Assembly: GCA_034440635.1 (NCBI GenBank)
Contig: JAOTON010001272.1
Span: forward strand, 248,001 to 312,000
Length of the DNA stretch: 64,000 bases
Origin: Lepas anatifera
Taxonomy: Eukaryota; Arthropoda; Thecostraca; Lepadidae
Direction of reading: 5' to 3'
Position numbers and translations under genes: made by a program. How positions within the stretch are numbered: position 1 is the first letter of the stretch; each line of letters opens with the position of its first letter. Of the stretch, positions 11,936-23,240 are shown piece by piece. Under the pieces are notes generated by a model. That model ran no database searches. It was given only the letters and a program-made list of their open reading frames with translations, and was not told the DNA's origin.

Positions 11936-13264
11936 ACGGGTGAGCACTTAGTTTTGGGACGAAAATTAACCAGCAATAACTTCTGTGTATTTGTTACTAG
12001 GACGATGCAATTTCACACCTGGCTGGTGCACAGTCTGGAGTATCTCTCATAACTAGTGACACAGTTTATTGATACCCTGTCGGTCTGCGGCTCGCACGCG
12101 CTCGCCCACCCTTCTCATCATCGTTCGAGGGACCTCCGGGTCGATCTCGGCGAGTACCTTGCGGATACGAGCCTTCAATGACTGATCAGATTTTGCCTCC
12201 CATCCACCTTTGTAAATCTATTGCTTAAATATGCCCCGAAAATCCTCGATCGGCCTCAGCTGGGGTACATTTGGTGGGTTTTCCTCACGTGGTACCACGG
12301 GCACGCGCGCCTCCTTCAGAAGCTTCAGTTCTCTTGGCGTAGTGAGCTGCTGCGAGATCCTACCAAAATATGTAACTACCATCTGGATAGTTGTGGGCCA
12401 CATAGGGCAGAATAAACTTCTTTAGGCACTCATTCCTGTAGGTTTCCCTATCGAATTTTGCTCGACTGGGGCAAATCGCAGGCCTGGAGATCCCCTTCGG
12501 TGATATGGTTACCCACACAAGTAGTTTTCGTGGGAACTTGCTGGTCGGACGCCATCTGATTTGTACAAGCACATATCCATCTCGCCCACCATAGAAGCCC
12601 CGGCGGCGCGGCATTTCGCTTCCCGCGTATGTCAAGTAACTTTCGTCGTCCATTATGACATCATTCTTCACGCTCGCTTTGAGCACCCCTCGGGACAAGC
12701 TACGCAGACGTAACTTTTGGGCACGTCGCTGTCTTTCTGTGGTGTCTGGTGCCCACCCTTTCTTCCCGTACTTAAGGTCAGCTTTATCTAGCATTTTCCT
12801 GACGTAAGTCTGTGAAACGGTGAATTTTCGAGCAAGAGCACGAGTGGAAATCCCGACCTTGTTTCTTGCTGCGTGATCAGTGCATAATGTTTCTGGGGTG
12901 TCATTTTTGTGACTGGTCGGCATTTTTTCTACAATATTGCCATGTGCAACGTTTCTTCCTGCCTTGGCGATAATAGTCACACGGTAAATGGTTGCCTTCG
13001 CCATATCAAATTTCTGGTAATGGCGAACAACATTTGACTTTGGTTCATTTAGCCTATTTTTCAGAAATTCCGCGACAGAACCGCGAGCAGCCGATTTGAT
13101 TAAAGTCTCCATGTTCACTATGAAATAAACATGATGAGCTAATTTTTGTCTGCACATAGTCAATCTATTGGTCCTGCATTATGCAAATTATCAATTACAT
13201 ATATTAATTATATTTGAAGATATTGATCATAAACTATTTGTCCCAAAACTAAGTGCTCACCCGT
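11936..13264 (-). mobile_element. Full-length Tc1/mariner element with TA target duplication
   Basis: The ends are ACGGGTGAGCACTTAGTTTT at 11936 and its inverse AAAACTAAGTGCTCACCCGT at 13264, flanked on both sides by TA (11934-11935 and 13265-13266). The 1329-bp length and single minus-strand transposase frame fit mariner elements. The opposite arm of the fold-back lacks it, so the insertion is younger than the inverted duplication. The transposase is broken, so it could at most be moved in trans. Confidence 0.93.
12053..13112 (-). pseudogene. Mariner-family transposase, broken
   Basis: The likely start is the ATG at 13110-13112 (METLIKSAARG); an in-frame ATG at 13161-13163 is also possible. 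The N-terminal part is a helix-turn-helix DNA-binding region with KFTVSQTYVRKMLDKA. The catalytic core shows the first Asp in VIMDDESYLTYAG, the second in DLAAAHYA and the third in NVPQLRPIEDF, so the spacing of the last two is about 40 residues, suggesting a DD39-41D type. Lesions: a TAG just before DLAAAH, a frameshift after it (frames 12360-13163 and 12218-12403), and a TAG at 12218-12220 just after GIFKQ; the normal end is near 12053. Enough survives for confident family assignment. Confidence 0.93.
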
Positions 13265-13660
13265 TAGTAGAAGACAGTGTATCTGGCCGACCAGCCAAGT
13301 GCCAGACGTATTCAGACAGGCAGCCTCGATCAGGAAACCATAGCGCGATGGCAGAGGAGAGCTCAGCGAGCGGGTCGAGCAGTCATAAGAGGAGCAGCCG
13401 TCACCTCCCCGAGTCAACAGGCGACGGCCGAGACAGCAAACACGCCTGTGGAAACTGGTGTTTCGGGTAGCGCTATCATCTGCTAAGCTATAATGACTTG
13501 GTAATCCTGATCAAAAGGATATTATCTGTGTATGAACAATGCTATTATCAGAAACCAGTCTGCTCATAAATCCTATCAGAACACCCACAAGCTCTATATT
13601 TATATATTTTTTTAAACACTGCCCAAGTCGTTCACAGTTCATAACTCACAAACCACAAGG

Positions 13661-13769
13661 AAGGATAGGCCGTAGAAGAACGACAAGTAATGCCTACCAT
13701 TTTGTATGTTTTATGAGTTATGGAACCGTAAGGAAGGATAAGAGAAGGACAAGCAATACGTACCATGTC
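13661..13769. repeat. Loop of the fold-back with an internal direct repeat
   Basis: About 110 bp separates the two arms. It contains two diverged direct copies of a segment beginning AAGGAAGGATA (near 13658 and 13731), each followed by GACAAG and a TACCA. Confidence 0.6.
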
Positions 13770-15183
13770 TTATGGTTTATGGTTTATGAGCTATTGACAG
13801 TGAACGACTTGGACAGTGTTGTGAAAAATATATATACATATATCTTGTGGGTGTTTTGTTAGAATTGATGAGCAGACTGGTTTTTGAAAATAGCATTGCT
13901 CATACACAGATAATATCCCTTTGATCGGGATTACCGAGTCATTATAGCTTAGCAGATGATAGCGTTACCTGAAACACCAGTTTCCACAGGCGTGTTTGCT
14001 GTCTCGGCCGTCGTCTGTTGACTCGGGGAGGTGACGGCTGCTTCTCTCATGACTGCTCGACCCGCTCGCTGAGCTCTCCTCTGCCATCGTGCTGTGGTTT
14101 CCTGATCGAGGCTGTCTGTGTGAAGACGTCTGGCACTTGGCTGGTCAGCCAGAAACACTGTCTTCTGCTAGTCCAGGCTCAAGTTCTCGGCTGCTGGTAT
14201 CAAACAGCGAATCCATCGCAGCAGTTGGTATAGCAGCTCGCTTGCCAAACTTGTTTGCATGCTTCTTTTTGTACTCTTTCTTTCCAAAGCCCTTTTAGTT
14301 CCTTCAGTATGGCCTGATTTGCACGTGTATGGAGTGATACGCTGGCACACACATCCATAACTCCTGCTGTTACCCTGTTCTTCCATTCTTCCATAGGAAT
14401 ATGACACTCATCTTTGCTCCGCTCCTCCATGAGTTCAATTCTTGTCATAAGAAGGCGCCCTATGATATACAAAACTCACGGTAAGACTCCTTTATTTCTT
14501 GCAGATATAACCGTCCCTCCATTTTCAATTTTGATCAGAGAACTGAAAGGAAAAGATAACGTAAGCACTTAGATTATGCCAATGATTATCGATTATCATA
14601 TGATTATAGATTATTATCCAATGCAGCTAGTGCAAGGTGCGGAAACGTTGGAAAGCTTATTTTGTGATTTCATACAACATGTTTCCTTCAGTCCTTAAAA
14701 CCTGGTGACCAATGCTGATACCCTCGCACTTCAGTCAAAGTAGGGTTGCTGCAGAGTCTTTTTGGCGCAAATACGGAAGAATTCAGTCGGTGAAGGCATA
14801 GGTGGGGAGACTATTTTAGTCGGAGGAAAGGTGTAAGTTGGAGGAAGGGGCTTCCACGTTGGTATGGCCGGGGGTGATTAGGCATATCACTTAAATGTTA
14901 ATAGAGAAGTTCCAGAATCGGCTCAAACTGGGGGGGCGGGGTTAGAGCTGCTGCCACACTCTGAAAGTTGGGTGCAACAGCCACCACCACAGCCCCCACG
15001 GTTCCTGCGTCTATTGGTAAAGGGTTATGGTCGGGACTTTAGCAGCAGCAGCATATTTGGACATGGTATGCTTAAAATACCTGAGAAACAGTGTTAACAA
15101 CTTCAGTGCTGCTTGAAAACAGCTCTTTAAGTGCGTTTATACAATCCAATTCGCAATTGTTTCTCACCTTTCACGTTGTTGTT
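13770..15183 (-). repeat. Right arm of the large fold-back
   Basis: Reverse-complement match of 10775-13660 without the mariner insertion. On the minus strand it holds the relic frame of the left arm in a different state of decay: KNRVTAGVMDVCASV and NQAILKELKGLWKERV (14200-14472), then WQRRAQRAGRAVMREA (13949-14158) in another frame. The outer end abuts a 48-bp tandem array. Confidence 0.85.
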
Positions 15184-15188
15184 AGCAT

Positions 15189-15347
15189 ACACTCGCCAAC
15201 CGCCCGCCCAAGGTCTGGTTGTGGCGCGCCGAGTGTACACTCGCCAACCGCCCGCCCAAGGTCTGGTTGTGGCGCGCCGAGTGTACACTCGCCAACCGCC
15301 CGCCCAAGGTCTCGTTGTGGCACAACGAGTGTACACTCGCCGCACCA
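15189..15347. repeat. 48-bp tandem repeat, about 3.3 copies
   Basis: Units start at 15189, 15237 and 15285, with a partial fourth at 15333. Each begins ACACTCGCCAACCGCCCG and ends GCGCGCCGAGTGT or a variant, so unit ends (GAGTGT / ACACTC) form a small palindrome at each junction. The period is a multiple of three, so all frames stay open; these frames are not genes. Confidence 0.93.
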
Positions 15348-15931
15348 AAACGCAACTACAGGCTGATTATAACAATATATTTCAGTTATAGCATGAATCC
15401 TATGAACGGAATAATAATTGAATACGTGATGCCACGGCGTTAGATGTGCAGTGTTGTAGTCATGAGTGTCGAAAGCAGGAGACGGGGTTGCATGCCTCCA
15501 ACTCACGAATCAAGGGGCCTTGCGACATTTCGGGACTCGCTCTAAGTTTTCTGCATTTTGTAGATCGATTTTTGCAAACTATCATCACAAACCTGACTAC
15601 TTATTAGGTGCAACAATTTGCATTGCCTTCTATCCTTCCAATCGGGAAGGAAAGACGCCTCTGATCCTGAATGTTTTGAAATGATTTGATTGGTTTTGTA
15701 TCGTACCCTCATGCAAGCAGTTACTACTGTTCTGTTTGGAAATAATACTCACGCTATCCCCTACTTTTCGCAGTTACTGACTGCAGCGGATATATTCTCA
15801 CCGGTCTCCAAGACAATTACTCACCATTTGAGGACCTCGACTATCTCAAATGCTATGCGTAAGTTGAAATGGGACCGTCCCATTCTCTCATTTGAACATC
15901 TTTTTTTTACTTTCCGACTTCTGGCTTGCGC
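15348..15931. other. Unique sequence between two tandem arrays
   Basis: No coding motif, RNA gene or repeat boundary is supported here. Confidence 0.4.
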
Positions 15932-17093
15932 CAACACCAGGGCCCATCGCCCAATTCCCCGCACCCCGCTGAGGATTCCGGGGGTTCGACTACACCAGGG
16001 CCCATCGCCCAATTCCCCGCACTCCGCTGAGGATTCCGGGGTTCGACAACACCAGGGCCCATCGCCCAATTCCCCGCACTCCGCTGAGGATTCCGGGGGC
16101 TCGACAACACCAGGGCCCATCGCCCAATTCCCCGCACCCCGCTGAGGATTCCGGGGGTTCGACAACACCAGGGCCCATCGCCCAATTCCCCGCACTCCGC
16201 TGAGGATTCCGGGGGTTCGCCAACACCAGGGCCCATCGCCCAATTCCCGCACTCCGCTGAGGATTCCGGGGGTTCGCCAACACCAGGGCCCATCGCCCAA
16301 TTACCCGCACTCCGCTGAGGATTCCGGGGGTTCGACAACACCAGGGCTCATCGCCCAATTCCCCGCACTCCGCTGAGGAATTCCGGGGGTTCGACAACAC
16401 CAGGGCCCATCGCCCAATTCCCCGCACTCCGCTGAGGAATTCCGGGGGTTCGCCAACACCAGGGCCCATCGCCCAATTCCCCGCACCCCGCTGAGGATTC
16501 CGGGGGTTCGCCAACACCAGGGCCCATCGCCCAATTCCCCGCACTCCACTGAGGATTCCGGGGTTCGCCAACACCAGGGCCCATTGCCCAATTCCCCGCA
16601 CTCCGCTGAGGATTCCGGGGGTTCGACAACACCAGGGCTCATCGCCCAATTCCCCGCACTCCGCTGAGGAATTCCGGGGGTTCGACAACACCAGGGCCCA
16701 TCGCCCAATTCCCCGCACTCCGCTGAGGAATTCCGGGGTTCGCCAACACCAGGGCCCATCGCCCAATTCCCCGCACCCCGCTGAGGATTCCGGGGTTCGC
16801 CAACACCAGGGCCCATCGCCCAATTCCCCGCACTCCGCTGAGGATTCCGGGGGTTCGCCAACACCAGGGCCCATCGCCCAATTCCCCGCACCCCGCTGAG
16901 GATTCCGGGGTTCGCCAACACCAGGGCCCATCGCCCAATTCCCCGCACCCCGCTGAGGATTCCGGGGGTTCGCCAACACCAGGGCCCATCGCCCAATTCC
17001 CCGCACCCCGCTGAGGATTCCGGGGCTCGACAACACCAGGGCCCATTGCCCAATTCCCCGCACTCCGCTGAGGATTCCGGGGGGCTCGACTAC
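15932..17093. repeat. 58-bp minisatellite, 20 copies
   Basis: Twenty head-to-tail copies of a GC-rich unit of 57-59 bp containing CACCAGGGCCCATCGCCC and CGCTGAGGATTCCGGGG. Copies differ mainly at TTCGACAA versus TTCGCCAA, GCACCCC versus GCACTCC, and by an extra A in GAGGAATTCC. Higher-order similarity is present: the stretch around 16330-16480 resembles 16620-16770 in variant order. Long open frames on the minus strand are products of the repeat. Confidence 0.97.
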
Positions 17094-17182
17094 GGTTTTT
17101 CACGCCCCACTGTGCCGCACAAGGCGGCTGGCTGTAATCGCCGGGACAAGGCTACGGTTCAACGCGGGAGCCCACCCCGCGC

Positions 17183-17259
17183 CCAGCGGGTCGCGGGATT
17201 TGAACCCGAGACCCTTAGCTCAGAAGATGGACGCATTACCCCTGATCTACACTGGCCGC
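17183..17259 (-). repeat. tRNA-like head of a SINE
   Basis: On the minus strand the segment begins GCGGCCAGTG, has an A-box-like TAGATCAGGGG, and ends with a T arm CTCGGGTTCAAATCCCGCG whose B box GGTTCAAATCC is close to consensus. The acceptor stem does not pair well, so I read it as a SINE head and not a working tRNA gene. It follows directly on the minisatellite. Confidence 0.6.
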
Positions 17260-17992
17260 ACACCGCTCGACTACACTTGGCCATCGCACCACTCCAAAGG
17301 AAATCAATCTGTGAACGACCACCTTATGGTTTTCATCTGAGGAACAAAGATTGTCTATTCTTTGTTTGATAAGAGGGGCATTCCAGGACAGATCGACCAA
17401 GGCTTGACACCACCATATCTAGAAAAATCTGAAACTTTGTTTCCGGGGTAGTTTTGGGCCAGAAACACGCCTGTGAGAATCTTAGCCCCCTCCGACCAAC
17501 GGTGACCGAGTTATAGCCCGAGGCATTTTCGGGAGGTCACCTTGTAGACTCATCTTTGATGCTTCATAACTCAACAACGCATTGCCCGATTAACAAGTTT
17601 TGTATATCATTGAACTCGTCTTGAACCATACATTATTTAAAAAAGAAAATTTTAACATTTTTTAAAATTTTGACTTTTAATTCGTTTGACCTTTTCTTAG
17701 ATGACCTAGCTTGACCTTTTCGACATTGAAATTGACCTTTTAGACACCTCAAAAATTTTGCTTCATCAAATATCTTTCGATAGAAAAAGTAAAACAATGC
17801 GTTTTTGCTATAAGTTCCAAATTTTTAGCACCTAAGATAGGTATGCAGACGGTTTTTAACAACTGCGGTAGTATAGCCTTATGTTTAACGCCGCAAACAA
17901 AGCGATTGCTTTTGTAATCGGTTGCTTGCAATCATATGGCATTGTCTTTACGAAATTTTCATCGTGAAAGTGTCAAAATATATGAGAATTAA

Positions 17993-19612
17993 CACGCGCC
18001 CACACAAGGGGGTGGGAAACCGGCCTCTTCAGGTTTCCACAGGTAGTAAAAAGAGACACCTTCGCGCAGCGCCACCGTACTTCATGTACCTCTAACTCGA
18101 AATTTTTGCAGCTTCTGGCAAACTTTTAGGTCTGGATCATACTAGGTCAGACGGCCAACCTAGGTCAAGAGGCCTAACCTCGAAAAAAGTTTGGGAGGTG
18201 CATCAATAATATCAAATCTAGCCTATCGTCGTTAGATTCACATTACATATTAAGGTCGCCGAGCACGATAATTTTCGTAGCAGGATTTCTATGTCGATAA
18301 CCGGGAGCAGGGTCAGAGTCATGATCTTTCTATTAGAAATGCATGGGGCAGTTGGTAAATTTTGATAACTTGAGAGAATTGAAAATTGTCGAGAATTGCG
18401 ATGGAGGTTTTATTTTTACGTTGTCGTGTCTGACTTGCCACTGCAGTTTGATTAATATTCTTTTTACCATACAGACCTAAGCCTGGCTCTAGGTCAAAGC
18501 AGGCTAATTTTATCATTTGACTAGGCAATATTGTAAGATACATAATCCGTTTGGGCTCAACAAGAGTGTTCCAATGGTGCTGAACGTTTCTTTCTACGGC
18601 TCTCCTCTGTCACCTATTATGCCACAAAATTTAGGTTTCCACTTAGTTCCTGTAAAAAAACTGTGACCTCGAGCAAACTCAAAGGTTACACGATCAAACG
18701 ACTGTATGTAACATATTCGGTAGTGGTTAAAACTGGCTGTTTCGCGGCATCACTCCCAGTGCACTGTGTCATTATTCATCTGGGATTCTGGGATCTGTGT
18801 CAGCTATGAAATGATCACCTTGTAAAAATATCATGAGGCAACCTGTTCAAGTGACCAAGTCAAATACGTTACAATTTCAGGACAATTTCTCATATATGAG
18901 CAGATTCAAATTACTTTTTTGGGAATGAACGCCTTTCAGACACGTTTGTTTACATTGCATGAATCCTCTCAAACGTATGCTGTGCTGCACCGGGTCACCT
19001 TATATCGATATTATTTTTCCATCTCCAGCAACGATGTAATTGTGTGAGTTATTGGTGCCCATAGGATAAGTTATACTTGTTTCAATTATGGATAAAGCCG
19101 CGACGTCTTTGTAAATTTTCGTTTAAGGCTGAAAGGTCAATTATTAATAAGTTCATTTGCCCTCGTCTCCCTCGAAACAATGGATCCCTTTCTATCACTT
19201 TAAATGACTGCAATTTTTATTTTCATAAATATTGTTCAAGTTGTTGCCAGTTCAGTTTTAGGAGTAGGTGTCTCACTAGAGTCATCAAGGGACTTTTTAC
19301 GGAGACCCCGACCCCACCACTCAAACGAGCAACTCCCACGATGAAGTGTTAATCAATGAACCAAAGTTGAAAGTCCCACAAGGCATTGCGACGACCGTCT
19401 ACCTCAGGTCACCCCCTCACCAGTCAGTTGCCAGCTGGCCTTCAGTATTTACGGTACCTACCACCTTCCAGTTGACGTAAATTATTTTTTCAGAAGTTGC
19501 AAAATGCTGTGTTAGAGGTACATGGAGTACGGTGGCGCTGCACGGAGGTGTTTTTTTACTACCTGTAGAGACCTGAGGAGGCCGGTTGCCCACCCCTTCG
19601 GGTGGGCGCGTG
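17993..19612. mobile_element. TTAA-inserted element nested in the fold-back loop
   Basis: Flanked by TTAA at 17989-17992 and 19613-19616. The ends read CACGCGCCCACACAAGGG and, inverted, CACGCGCCCACCCGAAGG, with inverted similarity extending about 105 bp (to 18096 and 19513). The TTAA target and CACGCGC start are shared with the elements at 28067 and 45499, suggesting piggyBac-like mobilisation. The interior carries a SINE body at 19230-19435 and no transposase. Confidence 0.82.
19230..19435 (-). repeat. SINE body fragment
   Basis: Parallels 43880-44100 over about 200 bp (shared landmarks: GGAGACCC, GATCCC or GACCCCACCA, CAGTTGCCAGC). The tRNA-like head seen at 44110-44240 is absent here. Confidence 0.55.
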
Positions 19613-20239
19613 TTAATTGTTGTATATTTTGACACTTTCACGATGACAATTTCGTAAAGACAATGCCATATGATTGCCAGCAACCGATTACAAAAGCAAT
19701 CGCTATGTTTGCGACGTTAAACATAAGGCTGTACTGCCGCAGTGGTCAAAAACCGTCTACATAGCCACCTTAGGTGCTAAATATTTGGAATTTATAGAAA
19801 GAATGCATTTTTTATTTTTTTATCGGAAAGATATTTGATGAAGCAAAATTTTTGAGGTGTGTAAAAAGTCAATTTCAATGTCGAAAAGGTCAAGCTAGGT
19901 CATCTAAGAAAATGTCAAACGAATTAAAAGTCAAAATTTTTAAAATTTTAAAATTTTCTTTTTTAAAATATTGTATGGTTCAAGACGAGTTCAATGATAT
20001 ACAAAACTTGTTAATCGGGCAATGCGTTGTTGAGTTATGAAACATCAAAGATGAGTCTACAAGGTGACCTCCCGAAAATGCCTCGGGCTATAACTCGGTC
20101 ACCGTTGGTCGGAGGGGGCTAAGATTCTCACAGGCGCGTTTCTGGCCCAAAGCTACCCCGGAGACAAAGTTTAAGATTTTTCTAGACATGGTGGTGTCAA
20201 ACTGAATTTTTTGTCGTTTTGTCCTGGAATGCCCCAAGA

Positions 20240-21094
20240 GAATCATTCAGTACCCGATCTGCCACGCCACTGTGGATCACTGAGGTCCTCTTTGAAAATT
20301 GCATAGTGTTGTAGCTTTAAGGCATGAATATTAGATACTGAACAAGAGGATTGAATAGGTGGAATAAATAAAATAGTGTATCCAAGTGAAACAGTAAAAC
20401 GAAAAAGGTCCACCAATCCGCAGTGTTTGTTTTCCGGATCGCGAATTTAAACTTAACAACAGGAAGACTCAGAAGATCCCAAGACTTTTTAGCTATATGC
20501 GTTGTTACCGTGAATGTCGCAATCTAGCATTAGGGGAACATAACCAGGCCATTTCTTAAAATTTTATGCGGGCCATTCCCCACCCCCCGTCACCAGAAAT
20601 GCCCCCCAAGTGCCTGGCAATTGGCCTGACAGTAAATAGACAGGAGATTACTTAAACATGAATAAATACAAACTGACCTAACAAAAATGTCATATTCCAT
20701 CGTGCGAAGACGAAACAAAGCGCGTAGTTGCGGAAATCCCGGCAAAGCAGACTCAACTAATCACAGCGCTCGAGCCTACACCCAATCAAACATTGTGTTC
20801 TATCCGACCGAAAGCCCTTGCCCCAGCCAGTACCATGAGATTGCATGATGCTCTAATTTCACCCGCGCTCAGTTGTCAGCGCTCAGAGCTCTTTCATGGA
20901 TTAGGCGGGACACGGTGTATGCAAAGCGCGTCGGACTGGTTGCTGGTGTGGTGGTGTGAAGTGCCTCGCCTATTTACTTATTATTGTGGTGGCAGCATAC
21001 ATAAAATTTATAGTGAGACGTTTTCTGTAAAGTTGATAAGTTGTTAGTTTGTCTGTCTCATCAAGTCCTTGATGCTGAAAATTCGCAGAGATTA
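20240..21094. other. Unique sequence upstream of duplication copy A
   Basis: A frame at 20793-21047 (84 codons) has no recognisable domain. Nothing else is supported. This could be intron or upstream sequence of the gene that owns the 22128 exon. Confidence 0.35.
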
Positions 21095-22127
21095 TATGTT
21101 CGGCCACAGCCCTTCATCAGAATCATCAAGCTGGCTCCCGAAAAACCCTTCCAACACAGAAAGAGATGGCTACACCATATGACCCTGACATTTGGTGCGT
21201 TGATAAGCCCAAACAATTATTAAGTAGTTTTTGGACCATATTCCCAGGATGATTTTGACAGCAACAGCCACACATCATAGAAGGTGTGTACGTAAAAACT
21301 TGTATCGATTTGGCCTATAAACTACATGTGTTCGATACTTTAGGAATTTACTTTCCTTGCCACACTTATAAAGAAAAATACGCATTTTTATTCATTGGTA
21401 GAACATTGCGGCACCATCAAGAATCTCTCGAAAAAGAATAAAACACAAATTGCGAACTTTTTCTTAACACCAAGGTGTCTAAGGTTTATTACACCCTCCC
21501 CCAAAATGACGTCTTAATCCCCTCAAGACATTGTAATGTCCAGCACAAACCAAAGCATCGACACCGGAAAAAGTGAGGAAGCCAGCCAAACTTCAACCTG
21601 ATGCTGAAAAAACTTTCCACGATTGGTCCAAAAACTGTTAAAATTTGGGCTCTTCGTTGCCTTCCGCAGCGGCTGGTTATGCAAATGTCTGGCTTTCTCC
21701 CATTTTGACTGAGGTCAGGAAATTTTTAGCCAAAAAGTGGGGGAGAAGGCCCCCGGTCTCTTCCGACGCCTGTGGCACAAGCAATGCCCCCCCCACTGAT
21801 TTCTCCTTAAACCTGTCTTGAACATAACCAAATTATAACTTCAGTAGAAACCGTTTTTCTGAAGTTCCGGACAGCCCATCTCTTCAATCCATCTTGTAGC
21901 TTAGGCTGTCATTGACGTAAAAACCAATCATTGGCAGACCAAACGCAAAAGCGAGTGGGCGCCCCCTGAAATGCATTTTACAGCCCGTGAACGTCCAATA
22001 TGCCCCCTGAAACGCTCCATTCTACTCATTCGTCTATAAAACCAAGTACAGAGACAAACACATGAATTACCATCGAAAAATCAGACCCCCGACGTCAGTT
22101 GGTAACAGACGTCCCTCATCTCTTCAG

Positions 22128-22491
22128 CTACGGTCGGCGTTTCTCCGTATCGCAAGAGGTCGCTGCCATCAGGCCCGTGCTGTTCGCCAAAAGTGAATCC
22201 GACCACGAGTGTCCTCCACATCACGTGATCACCGCCCTCTCCGACTCAAGCTCCTCCTCTTTCTACACCACCGAATACAGCAAGTGTAACCTTTTGCTGA
22301 ACAACTGGCGCGTCGACTACAGTCAGTGCACTCTCCTCAACATGGCTGGCAATGGCGGAGGCTCGCCCATACCAACCAGTGACTGGAACATCGACACGGC
22401 ACCGGATCAGGTGGAAGGCGTGGTGGCTGTCTGGCGAGTTGGTTCCCGGTGGACGGGCTTCAAGACTTGCCGGCTGTATCGAATGGCATAG
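22128..22491 (+). CDS. 3'-terminal exon of an unrecognised gene, copy A
   Basis: The exon begins after CCCTCATCTCTTCAG (phase 2 acceptor) and ends at TAG 22489-22491, coding for about 121 residues. Codon use is GC-ending, like the exon at 3745. It contains four Cys (ESDHECPPHH, EYSKCNLLL, DYSQCTLL, FKTCRLY) and a Gly-rich turn GNGGGSPIP followed by DWNIDTAPDQVEGVVAVW; spaced cysteines suggest a folded, perhaps secreted domain. No membrane segment. The copy at 25931 is the same length with only about six amino-acid changes, and both are intact, while the surrounding DNA has diverged more: a sign of selection on the protein. The family is not recognised. Upstream exons were not found. Confidence 0.72.
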
Positions 22492-23089
22492 GTAGCGTGC
22501 AGGTGCGACCAATGGAAGTAGATGTCGCGACGGTCCTGCCTCTGCGGCTTTGCTATAAGATTCAGATTCAGATTCAGATATATATCTTCAAGGATCCACA
22601 TTGATGTGGCTTTTCACAATAACACGTCTCGTTATAGAACTTGAGAAGTGTGTTGAAAAGAGCCAGGAATAAGAAGACTGAGAACAACAACACAATTGTA
22701 TCTGGTTTAAACGAACAAAGCAGTGACGGCAGTTTGATTCTATGATATCTTTGCGGTATAAGAACTGGGTTTGGCCTTTGTGTGTCAATAGTTCTTTCTC
22801 TTTCTCAACTTTCTTTTTCCACGCTTCTCAACTTTCAGTATAGCTCCGTGTTTCATCTGAAGCCACCGATGGAAAATGCAGCATTGTTAAATGTTTGCTC
22901 AACGAAAACCGCAAGGAGTGCCATATCTGAAAATAACTTTCCTTCAGAATTTAATATTTCTTATCGCAGGTATATATGTCAATTTGACATGAGACATTGT
23001 AAGAACTGAGGCCTACATTTTGATGTGGAAATGCTAGTAAAAATCCGCTAATTGATCTAATTTCTTGTAAGGGATTCAGTCAAAGCAGA

Positions 23090-23240
23090 CATCAGTTTTC
23101 GTCACTACTTAGTTTCGAACTCGGGACCTCCGGACTCTGACTCAATTATCCTATCTTCTGAGCTGCTGGGCCTGATTAGTTATCAGCTTTGCAAGCTAAC
23201 TTTGTGTGTCAGTGCTGCAGCTGCAAATCGAATGGATGAG
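23090..23240 (-). repeat. tRNA-like segment (SINE) in copy A
   Basis: On the minus strand it has GCAGCTCAGAAGATAGGA and a B-box-like CCCGAGTTCGAAACTAAG. The same segment is at 29755-29860 in copy B. It is not a working tRNA. Confidence 0.5.

Larger units (their letters stand above)
11640..13490 (+). pseudogene. Decayed frame of unknown family in the left fold-back arm (interrupted by mariner)
   Basis: Outside the mariner, reading rightward, the arm contains MTRIRLMEEQSKDECHI, later GTKRALERKRDKKKHVNRF and FGKRAATSTAAMDSL, then across the insertion DSVSGRPAKCQT and GNHSAMAEESSASGSSSHKR up to a stop near 13470. The same peptide segments, diverged and frameshifted, recur in the right arm on the minus strand. 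A basic helical region followed by a Ser-rich tail would suit a DNA-binding accessory protein of a transposon, but I do not recognise the family. Confidence 0.4.
10775..13660 (+). repeat. Left arm of a large fold-back (inverted repeat)
   Basis: This arm is matched in reverse complement by 13770-15183. Landmarks shared by both: CAACGTGAAGGGTGAGAAAC at the outer end, the CAG-repeat run with GGGGGCTGTGGTGGTGGCTG, the coding-like stretch at 11640-11930 and 13270-13490, and AAGTCGTTCACAGTTCATAA at the inner end. Without the 1.33-kb mariner inserted at 11936, it is about 1.55 kb, close to the other arm. It contains a decayed reading frame of unknown family, rich in Lys and Arg then Ser. Confidence 0.88.
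17375..20235. mobile_element. Fold-back element with long inverted arms
   Basis: Termini GGGGCATTCCAGGACA and its exact inverse, flanked by AAGA on each side (17371-17374, 20236-20239). The arms (about 615 bp each, 17375-17988 and 19617-20235) match in reverse complement along their whole length, for example GTGACCGAGTTATAGCCCGA and TCGGGCTATAACTCGGTCAC. Without the inner insertion the two arms would be separated by only about 15 bp, giving a nearly perfect 1.2-kb palindrome. There is no coding capacity. The superfamily is unassigned. Confidence 0.88.

Noticed and set aside
15990..17063. 357-codon minus-strand frame and its overlapping companions
   Set aside because: They are translations of the 58-bp minisatellite (GNWAMGPGV-type repeats in several frames at once), without codon bias or a plausible gene structure.
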